Positions 34,742 to 40,216 of a DNA stretch of 40,216 nt are shown in pieces. Source of the stretch: an uncultured Caulobacterales bacterium (GTDB lineage Bacteria; Pseudomonadota; Alphaproteobacteria; Caulobacterales; Maricaulaceae); assembly GCA_938040095.1 (NCBI GenBank), contig CALHXF010000052.1, forward strand, positions 1 through 40,216, written 5' to 3'. The notes below the pieces were generated by a model. It had not been told where the DNA came from and did not search any database. It saw nothing but the letters and a program-made list of their open reading frames with translations. The position numbers and the translations under genes are program-made. Numbering within the stretch: the stretch's first letter is position 1; every line of letters begins with the position of its first letter.

Positions 34742-35852
34742 ATGAGAGCCGACATCCTACAAATGCAAACCGATATTGAGCAGTCTATTGAACTGCTGAG
34801 GAGGCGTCTTTGACTGGGATATTGCTGAACGCCGTCTGGCGGAACTCAATAACCTAGCTCAAGATCCAACATTGTGGGATCGCCCGCAAGAGGCTCAAGT
34901 TTTAATGCAAGAGCGCTCCAAACTCGAGTCGAGTTTTGCGGCGATCCGAAAAATCGAAACTGAGTTGTCTGATAATGTTGAGCTAGCAGAACTCGGCGAG
35001 ATGGATGATGACGACGAATTGGTCGAAGCTGCCGCAGAGGCGCTGGTAAAAACCAAAGTTGCTGCCGATGCTGCCGAACTCATCGCATTGATGAGCGGTG
35101 AAGCGGACAGCAATAACTGCTTTGTCGAAATTCACCCTGGCGCTGGCGGAACCGAAGCTCAGGATTGGGCCGAAATGGTCCTTCGCATGTATATGCGTTG
35201 GGCGAATTCAAAAGGTATGAAAACAGAATTGCTCGAAGCTCAAGATGGTGATGGCGCAGGGATCAAATCTGCGACGTTGCGTATTAAGGGTGAAAACGCC
35301 TTTGGCTGGATGAAAACCGAGTCTGGCGTGCATCGATTAGTGCGTATTTCGCCCTATGACAGCTCAGCACGTCGACACACAAGTTTCGCGTCCGTTTGGG
35401 TTTTTCCTGAAATAGACGATACAATTGAAATCGATATCGATGAGAGTGATTGCCGCGTTGATACCTACCGTGCCTCTGGCGCAGGCGGACAGCACATCAA
35501 CAAAACAGACTCTGCCGTTCGGATTACGCATGAACCTTCAGGTATTGTGGTGCAGTGCCAGTCAGACCGTAGCCAGCATAAGAACCGCTCTCAAGCTTGG
35601 GATATGCTGCGCGCGCGGCTATACGAAGAAGAGCTTCGCAAGCGTGAAGAAGAGGCGCAATCACTGGCCGATAGTAAGACAGACATCGGTTGGGGCCATC
35701 AAATCCGAAGTTATGTCCTACAACCCTATCAGATGGTCAAAGACCTTCGCACAGGCGTTGAAACCTCGGATACGTCTGGCGTGTTGGACGGCAAGTTAGA
35801 TGCCTTTATGGCTGCGGCCTTGAGCGCACGTGTTGGCGCTGATAACGAATAG
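34742..35852 (+). CDS. prfB: Peptide chain release factor 2, made by +1 programmed frameshift
   Basis: RF2 ends translation at UGA and UAA. The gene starts at the ATG at 34742. After 23 codons the frame meets TGA (34811-34813) within CTTTGAC, and the ribosome must skip base 34811 to go on at GAC (34812) in the +1 frame. The joined product has 369 residues, normal for RF2. An internal AGGAGG stimulator lies 3 bases before CTT. The peptide-release motif GGQ is at 248-250. The codon-recognition tripeptide reads SPY (203-205) rather than SPF, a variant I recall from other alphaproteobacteria. Starting at 34872 would miss 60 or more residues. It follows mrcA by 18 bases. Confidence 0.96.
34799..34814 (+). 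promoter_or_regulatory. RF2 programmed +1 frameshift site
   Basis: The sequence AGGAGG, three bases, then CTTTGAC is the classical RF2 autoregulatory slip site. When RF2 is low the in-frame TGA is read slowly. The ribosome, paused by the internal Shine-Dalgarno-like AGGAGG, then shifts by +1 and makes full-length RF2. Spacing equals that in E. coli. Confidence 0.95.
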
Positions 35853-35869
35853 GCGATTTTGGACGCCTA
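35850..35869. terminator. Hairpin between convergent prfB and repeat-protein genes
   Basis: TAGGCG (35850-35855, including the prfB stop) and CGCCTA (35864-35869) form a perfect 6-bp stem with an 8-base loop in the 24-base gap between two convergent genes. There is no T run, so it is a weak terminator candidate. Confidence 0.3.
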
Positions 35870-35876
35870 ATTGAAC

Positions 35877-36866
35877 CTAAGCAGCGTCGAGTAGAGGTTT
35901 GAGGCTTTCGTCAATCCCTGGGCATTCCGCACGGATGAAATCTAGCAGGGCGCGTTCGTTCGAATCGATCTCACTATCTGCATAAAGTGCGGTAATGAGC
36001 CATTGCGCTTCGTCGGTTGTGATACGTTCGGCGTCTTGAGTATTTTCAGCATCAAGAATTGAAAAGCCACCTGTTGCTAATTCCGTGTCTTTTCCAAAGA
36101 CAGCTTTGAAGCCTGCGATAATGGCCTTAGGTGACAAGCTAAATTGGTTATTGGCGAACATGCTCTCACCATTTGTGAGCCACTCTTCGCGACGGCGCGC
36201 TTCGGTCAGGTCGACGGTTACGGGGGCTGCGATCATCATGAGATGATTAGCAATGGCACCGACAAAGAAACGTTGCCACGCGGAGTCATTATCCTTGCCT
36301 TTGGTCGCTTCGTTCAGCGCAAAAATGGCTTCGGCCTCAGAACGGGTAATACCCATGCCGCCATCGCCGCCCATGCTGTGGAAAATACGTTTCAGAAGTT
36401 CGACTTCTGCGGCACCGATGATGCCAGGTGTCAGCATATTTTGACCGATACGGCCTTTGCCGTCCATCACGGCCTGTTGGACCTGCTTCAATGCGTAGTC
36501 TTCCAATCTGTCACCAGGTGACTCCGCGACTTTTAACACATTCATCAAAAGACGTAGTTCAGTTTCGGTTTCAACCACGCCGTCATGATCAATGCGGGCG
36601 ATCAACCAAGTCGCCACCGCGTCATTGATATATCCCTCTGGCTGTCCTTGGTGGACGAGATAGGTCGTCATAACGAGAACGAAGTAATCGGCCCAGTCGG
36701 TTGGTTTTTCTGAAATGGCGTTCAATGCGAACAGGCTGTCTGCCTCGCGACTGTCAATCTCCATATCGGCTCCGAAAGCACGACGTAGAGTCAGCAATTG
36801 CGCGTCCGTCATAACGTCCGACGCTTTGATATCGGCAATCAACTGGTGTGTATTTGTCGTTGGCAT
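35877..36866 (-). CDS. Unknown helical protein with two repeated halves
   Basis: I do not recognise a named family. The ATG at 36866 gives 329 residues, with a G-rich site upstream; the frame extends 11 codons further. The protein is soluble, acidic and helical. The halves resemble each other. LRRAFGADMEIDSREADSLFALNAI (27-51) corresponds to LKRIFHSMGGDGGMGITRSEAEAIFALNEA (158-187). WLIARIDHDGVVETETELRLLMNVL (87-111) corresponds to WLITALYADSEIDSNERALLDFIRA (289-313). The Asp-rich turns (DGVVETE, DSEIDSNE) recall TerB-like or calcium-binding folds, but this is weak. It is downstream of the HELCH protein on the same strand. Confidence 0.75.
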   Translation of the reverse strand: MPTTNTHQLIADIKASDVMTDAQLLTLRRAFGADMEIDSREADSLFALNAISEKPTDWADYFVLVMTTYLVHQGQPEGYINDAVATWLIARIDHDGVVETETELRLLMNVLKVAESPGDRLEDYALKQVQQAVMDGKGRIGQNMLTPGIIGAAEVELLKRIFHSMGGDGGMGITRSEAEAIFALNEATKGKDNDSAWQRFFVGAIANHLMMIAAPVTVDLTEARRREEWLTNGESMFANNQFSLSPKAIIAGFKAVFGKDTELATGGFSILDAENTQDAERITTDEAQWLITALYADSEIDSNERALLDFIRAECPGIDESLKPLLDAA

Positions 36867-36941
36867 GTTGGCCCCCCGTAAAGAATTACTCTGGATCATA
36901 GGTGAAATTGCTAAATATCCCGCTAACGCACCCCATCCAAA

Positions 36942-37421
36942 TCAAGGTGTCCAATCGAAAGGTACGATGGTGTTCAGCCAGACAGGTGTGGGCGTCGGGC
37001 CACGGGGATCAAAGCGTAGAGGCTCCATACCCGAATTGACTAGGAACCAATCCTGCAGAAGATCAGCCTGTTTCTCGATTGGGTAGCTGTCGAAACTGAC
37101 AGTCTGATCAACCCGATAGCTATAGCGCCAATTCGCAGGGTTCAGGAGGTAGACAAGGGCGGAGAGGCGTCCCGTTTCGTATTGCCAGACATGGCAAAGT
37201 TCATGAATGAGCAGCGATTGAATGAGGAAAGGTTCGCGCGTGAAATCTGTCGGACAGGACTGCCAGAATAGCTTTGGCCCACGACACACAATTTTGTTCT
37301 TGGCGAATGGATTATGCGCGCGGTCAATAAATTCAACAGACTCGATGTCAAAGGTTGAGGTGAATCCGCTGGGCAGTGCGGCAATTTCGTGAGTTTGGAT
37401 TTGACGGCTTGGGCTTGGCAT
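36942..37421 (-). CDS. Small HExxH metallopeptidase-like protein (vgr-related type)
   Basis: This 159-residue protein has the zinc-binding motif HELCH (73-77) in SLLIHELCHVWQYETGR and a downstream EKQAD (Glu116-Asp120) that could supply a third ligand. The pattern resembles short alphaproteobacterial proteins annotated as vgr-related, and the HExxH core of DUF4157. Despite that label no VgrG spike domain is present. There is no signal peptide. The ATG has a GAGG site 7 bases upstream. The gene lies between the terminator of rpsU and the repeat protein, with which it may form a two-gene unit. The substrate is unknown and catalysis is unproven. Confidence 0.7.
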   Translation of the reverse strand: MPSPSRQIQTHEIAALPSGFTSTFDIESVEFIDRAHNPFAKNKIVCRGPKLFWQSCPTDFTREPFLIQSLLIHELCHVWQYETGRLSALVYLLNPANWRYSYRVDQTVSFDSYPIEKQADLLQDWFLVNSGMEPLRFDPRGPTPTPVWLNTIVPFDWTP

Positions 37422-37461
37422 AATTACCTCGCACCATGCCTAGCATTGTGCATTACGCAAT

Positions 37462-37486
37462 AAAAAAGCCACCTCGAAGAGATGGC
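37462..37486 (-). terminator. Rho-independent terminator of rpsU
   Basis: On the minus strand GCCATCTC-ttc-GAGGTGGC forms an 8-bp stem (one G-T wobble) followed directly by six T residues. It lies 30 bases after the rpsU stop and separates rpsU from the downstream metallopeptidase-like gene. Confidence 0.88.
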
Positions 37487-37516
37487 CTTTCAATTTGGCT
37501 TTTGAGCGCGGCTCGC

Positions 37517-37753
37517 CTAGCGGCGGGCTGGCTTCTTTTTCGAAGGGATAAGACCTTCGATTTGAGCACGTTTACGTGCCAATTTACGAGCGCGTCGAAC
37601 TGCTTCTTGAGCTTCGCGAACGCGTTTTTCGGATGGCTTTTCAAAATGCTTACGCGCTTTAATTTCGCGCAAGATGCCTTCGTTTTGCATCTTTTTCTTC
37701 AGAGCGCGGAGCGCCTGATCAACATTGTTCTGACGGACGTAGATTTCGACCAT
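37517..37753 (-). CDS. rpsU: 30S ribosomal protein S21
   Basis: S21 is a small basic protein of the 30S subunit that sits near the platform and helps mRNA binding at initiation. The sequence begins [20 protein letters not shown] and is Arg/Lys-rich throughout. At 78 residues it is slightly longer than the 71 of E. coli, with a basic C-terminal tail (SKKKPARR). It has its own terminator and a structured leader, so it is probably transcribed alone. Confidence 0.97.
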   Translation of the reverse strand: MVEIYVRQNNVDQALRALKKKMQNEGILREIKARKHFEKPSEKRVREAQEAVRRARKLARKRAQIEGLIPSKKKPARR

Positions 37754-37784
37754 GTGTATGTGTCTCTTATTTCGTGTTCAAAAG

Positions 37785-37882
37785 CCAAAAGCCCCGCTCA
37801 AACCGCAGGGCTCTCTAAGTTGGGTGTCACCTACAGGCTTGGGTCCGTCTCGTAAAGGGTGGATTTGCACCCATTAGACGAC
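37785..37882 (-). ncRNA. Candidate structured leader or small RNA upstream of rpsU
   Basis: On the minus strand GTCGTCT (37876-37882) pairs with AGACGGAC (37843-37850) around an inner hairpin GGGTG-caaatc-CACCC (37857-37872). A second CACCC (37822-37826) could compete for the same GGGTG. Then AGCCCTGC-ggtttga-GCGGGGCT (37790-37812) forms an 8-bp stem followed by TTTTGGCTTTT, like an intrinsic terminator, ending about 30 bases before the rpsU start. This layout fits an attenuator or riboswitch-like leader, or a separate small RNA. I could not match it to a known RNA family. Confidence 0.5.
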
Positions 37883-37937
37883 AAAATTGATACAAAACCC
37901 CGTGTCATCTGGTTATTTCTACGCCATATCTGTTGGT

Positions 37938-38894
37938 ATGAACTTTGATAGCCCTTTTTTCGTCTCAAATGATTCCTTCAAGATCGCGACCTATTCGGAT
38001 GGTCGAGAGGATGGTCCGCCGATTATGCTGGTGCATGGGTGGCCCGAAATCGCCTATAGTTGGAAGAATACCGTACCTGCGCTCGTCGCGGCAGGTTACC
38101 GCGTGATTACATTTGATTTGCGCGGGTTTGGGCGATCTTCTGCGCCTCTTGATCCTGTTCACTATTCCATGCCGCAGCTTGTTTCGGATATCGAAGCCGT
38201 GATGGATGGGCATGGGATCAGTGAGGCTATTTTCTGCGGTCATGATTGGGGCGGCTCAATCGTCTGGCATGCCGCGCGGATGATTGGTCATCGCGTCAAA
38301 GCGGTCATTGGTATCTGTGTGCCACATACGGCGCGCGCACCCGCGCCGCCGCTCAAGATCATCGAGAAGCGCTATGGTGCGAAACACTATTTCTTGGAAT
38401 TTAGAGATCGAGGGCCAGAGGTCGCAGAAATGTTTGCGACGGATGCCGATGGGTTCTTTCGTTTGATGTTCCGCTCGACGCCACCCGGCGCAACGGCTGA
38501 TGAAACCTTCACCTTCATTCCAACCCAATTTGAGGCGTTCCTAAAAGCGGGCTCGCCGCATTTGAAAGGCTGCGTCTTACCCGATGAAGATCGCAAGCAA
38601 TTTGTCGACGCGTATATGCGCACGGGATTCGAAACGGGGATGAACCTCTACCGCAATATCAATGTGAATTGGGCGTTGGCCGAGGGCCTGAGCAATCGCA
38701 TCACGCAACCGGTCCTGATGATCAGTCCAGAGGGTGACTTACTTCTCCCGCCAGCACTGACCGAGCCAATGGTGAATATGTGCCCAGATTTAGAGCGTGT
38801 AAACGTCCCCGATTGCGGGCATTGGGCGATGTGGGACGCGCCTGAGGCGTTGAATGGGGCAATGGTTGAATGGTTGGAGCGGCGTTTTAAATAG
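37938..38894 (+). CDS. Alpha/beta hydrolase, epoxide hydrolase-like
   Basis: This soluble hydrolase of 318 residues starts at the ATG at 37938; the frame could open at a TTG at 37887. The oxyanion motif HGWP is at 33-36. The nucleophile is Asp103 in GHDWGG, which points to epoxide hydrolase or haloalkane dehalogenase chemistry rather than a Ser esterase. The cap region holds GMNLYRNI, like the NWYRN segment of epoxide hydrolases. The acid lies in PEGDLLLP and the base His in CGHWAMWDAPE. No signal peptide is seen. The substrate is unknown. It is divergent from rpsU and convergent with the amidohydrolase. Confidence 0.9.
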   Translation: MNFDSPFFVSNDSFKIATYSDGREDGPPIMLVHGWPEIAYSWKNTVPALVAAGYRVITFDLRGFGRSSAPLDPVHYSMPQLVSDIEAVMDGHGISEAIFCGHDWGGSIVWHAARMIGHRVKAVIGICVPHTARAPAPPLKIIEKRYGAKHYFLEFRDRGPEVAEMFATDADGFFRLMFRSTPPGATADETFTFIPTQFEAFLKAGSPHLKGCVLPDEDRKQFVDAYMRTGFETGMNLYRNINVNWALAEGLSNRITQPVLMISPEGDLLLPPALTEPMVNMCPDLERVNVPDCGHWAMWDAPEALNGAMVEWLERRFK

Positions 38895-38901
38895 GCTGTC
38901 C

Positions 38902-38939
38902 CACCGATGCGACCTCGGGAAACCCAGGACGCGTCGGTG
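38902..38939. terminator. Strong hairpin between convergent genes
   Basis: CACCGATGCG and CGCGTCGGTG pair over 10 positions (one wobble), and inner CCT/AGG and GGG/CCC pairs extend the stem to an AAA loop. It sits in the 58-base gap between the hydrolase and amidohydrolase stops. No T run follows on either strand, so termination is likely but not certain. Confidence 0.5.
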
Positions 38940-38952
38940 TGACATCAAAAAA

Positions 38953-40216
38953 TTACTTCTCCCAATAATAGGGCAGGCGTTTCTTATCACCTGTAATGAC
39001 TTCATTCATGGTGTCGGCTTCGTATAACCGTCCGCCGATCATGACGTGTTCGATCTTATCCGTGTTGCGGATATCATCGAGGGGGTTTTCTGACAGGATG
39101 ACGAGGTCGGCGAGTTTGCCTTTTTCTAACGATCCAATATCCTTATCAAACCCAAGGTGACGCGCAGGTTCCGTTGTGGCCGTCTGTAGGGCTTGTAGAT
39201 TGCTCATACCGCCGCGGACAAAGCTCCACATTTCCCAATGCGCGGCCATACCTTCGCGTTGACCATGCGCCCCGATAGACACAGGTACGCCCGCTTCCAT
39301 GAGTTTCTTGGAGACAGCCGCAGATGCCGAATCCGCGTAATCACGTTCTGGTGCGATTTCACGACGCGCAGATTGTGCACGCAGCAAAGCCGGTGGCGTA
39401 TGTGCAGAGAGGATCGGATGCTTCCACACATCTACTCGGGCGTAGTAATAGCTTTCACCGCGTACACCCCCATAAGTCACGGCAAGGGTTGGTGTGTAAG
39501 CCACATTTGTCTGTGAGAACATTTGAACCACATCATCATAGATGAATTCTTGCGGAAGGTTATGTTCGACGGATGTATTGCCGTCTTGAACCAGCGACAT
39601 ATCCATGTGGAACAATGAACCGCCTTCTGCGACGACGATGAGATTTTCATCACGCGCGGCTTTGACGACTTGCTGGCGTTGATCGCGACGCGGTTGATTA
39701 TAGTTTTTGACACCATGTGCGCCTTGCTCTTTCAGGCGGGACACATGTTCGCGGGCGTCGTCCTCAGACTGGATATTGGCGAAGAAGCCGGGGGCTTTTG
39801 CACCGTAAATGACTTCACCTGTCGAGTAGGTGCGCGGCGCAAGCAACATGCCTGCACGTTGCATCTCACCAGCTGCAAAGATTTCGCTCGCACGAGAAGA
39901 TGGATCAAAGACGGTTGTGACACCTAGCGCGAGGGTTGCGACGGCTTCCCAATTTTGCTGCGGGATCAACTCATCTGTGCCTTGCGGACCATGTGCATGC
40001 GCATCGATAAAGCCCGGCACGACCGTTTTACCGTCTAGGTCGAGCGTTTCATACTGACCGCGTATTATAAGTGATCCAGAATTTCCGATCGCTTGAATGC
40101 GTCCGTCCACGATGAAAATGTCGCCGTTTTCGATTACACCACCGTCTTGGTCAGACATCGTGATGATGCGGGCATTAGTCATGAGAACAGATTTGCCGCC
40201 CTTGTCGGATTTGACC
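38953..40216 (-). CDS. Amidohydrolase family protein (5' end beyond the window)
   Basis: This metal-dependent hydrolase domain carries the DAHAHG motif in VVPGFIDAHAHGPQG and the C-terminal GSLEKGKLADLVILSENPLDDI. Other metal-ligand segments are present (SVEHNLP and VSIGAHGQREGM). An ATG at 40182 would give 409 residues. However, the frame stays open for the remaining 11 codons to the window edge, reading VKSDKGGKSVL before it. In related proteins this domain follows a TolB-like beta-propeller in a chain of about 1000 residues, and a start exactly at the domain edge would be odd. I therefore annotate it as partial. The substrate is unknown; dipeptidase or imidazolonepropionase-like chemistry is possible. 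Confidence 0.85.
   Translation of the reverse strand, partial: VKSDKGGKSVLMTNARIITMSDQDGGVIENGDIFIVDGRIQAIGNSGSLIIRGQYETLDLDGKTVVPGFIDAHAHGPQGTDELIPQQNWEAVATLALGVTTVFDPSSRASEIFAAGEMQRAGMLLAPRTYSTGEVIYGAKAPGFFANIQSEDDAREHVSRLKEQGAHGVKNYNQPRRDQRQQVVKAARDENLIVVAEGGSLFHMDMSLVQDGNTSVEHNLPQEFIYDDVVQMFSQTNVAYTPTLAVTYGGVRGESYYYARVDVWKHPILSAHTPPALLRAQSARREIAPERDYADSASAAVSKKLMEAGVPVSIGAHGQREGMAAHWEMWSFVRGGMSNLQALQTATTEPARHLGFDKDIGSLEKGKLADLVILSENPLDDIRNTDKIEHVMIGGRLYEADTMNEVITGDKKRLPYYWEK

Noticed and set aside
34872-35852. prfB starting at an internal ATG
   Set aside because: The normal RF2 N-terminus is encoded upstream, across the CTTTGAC frameshift site from 34742.
36942-37421. Type VI secretion (VgrG) component
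   Set aside because: The vgr-related label belongs to a small HExxH protein family; no spike or gp27/gp5 features and no other T6SS gene are nearby.
37436-37855. 139-codon plus-strand frame over rpsU
   Set aside because: It is antisense to rpsU, its terminator and its leader; no coding features.
37785-37882. A tRNA in the rpsU leader
   Set aside because: The GGGTG/CACCC hairpin resembles a T arm at first sight, but the loop has 6 bases and no matching anticodon or acceptor arms can be drawn.
1-40216. Mobile element, prophage, CRISPR or defence system
   Set aside because: No transposase, integrase, phage structural gene, spaced repeat array or known defence gene was found on either strand; the gene content is housekeeping.

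Overview
The window looks like a chromosomal segment of an alphaproteobacterium, probably of the Caulobacterales/Maricaulales type (Hyphomonadaceae-like). The reasons are the gene neighbourhoods (rne / amidase / mrcA / prfB; a yfgM-like gene, bamB and der), an RNase E with an acidic insertion in its S1 domain and a C-terminal Gly-Trp-Trp motif as known from Caulobacter, a tRNA-His without the extra G-1, a DUF2336 protein, and moderate GC. The lineage is inferred; no search was run. I see no phage, transposon, CRISPR array or defence island. Almost all the DNA is densely packed housekeeping sequence, with several touching or overlapping gene ends.

Layout, left to right. 1-350: non-coding. 351-4256 (minus): phenylalanine 4-hydroxylase and a large AsmA-family protein. 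4406-6709 (plus): an M48 lipoprotein metallopeptidase, tRNA-His and a DUF2336 protein. 6718-8816: NAD kinase (minus), a secreted beta-barrel-like protein (plus) and a lipoprotein cytochrome c (minus). 8963-11549 (plus): a long acyl-CoA dehydrogenase and panB. 11655-16355 (plus): TPR membrane protein, bamB, der and a zinc alcohol dehydrogenase, tightly spaced like an operon. 16391-17380 (minus): a periplasmic double-DTGS aspartic protease. 17381-18137: a long non-coding stretch that ends in a promoter overlapped by two palindromes, followed by a small membrane protein and an XRE regulator. 18870-23843 (minus): a gamma-glutamylcyclotransferase-like protein, an SDR, purF, cvpA and radA. 23977-25598: an unknown secreted protein and a DsbA-like thiol oxidoreductase. 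25699-30467 (minus): a BepA-like M48/TPR protease and RNase E. 30876-35852 (plus): amidase, penicillin-binding protein 1A and prfB, the last with a programmed +1 frameshift. 35877-37753 (minus): a protein of two repeated halves, a small HELCH metallopeptidase-like protein, and rpsU with a structured leader and a terminator. 37938-40216: an epoxide-hydrolase-like protein and the C-terminal part of an amidohydrolase that runs off the right edge.

Many genes share a cell-envelope theme: AsmA, BamB, the YfgM-like protein, two M48 proteases, DsbA, amidase and PBP1A all act in envelope biogenesis or quality control. A second theme is translation and RNA turnover: Der, RNase E, RF2, S21 and tRNA-His.

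No new multi-gene system is evident. The best leads for something undescribed are small: the structured element upstream of rpsU, the double-palindrome promoter of the membrane-protein/XRE pair, the tandem-repeat protein at 35877-36866, and the secreted orphan at 23977-24858. Start codons were moved downstream of the longest reading frame where signal peptides, family N-termini or ribosome binding sites favoured it; each case is stated in the entry.
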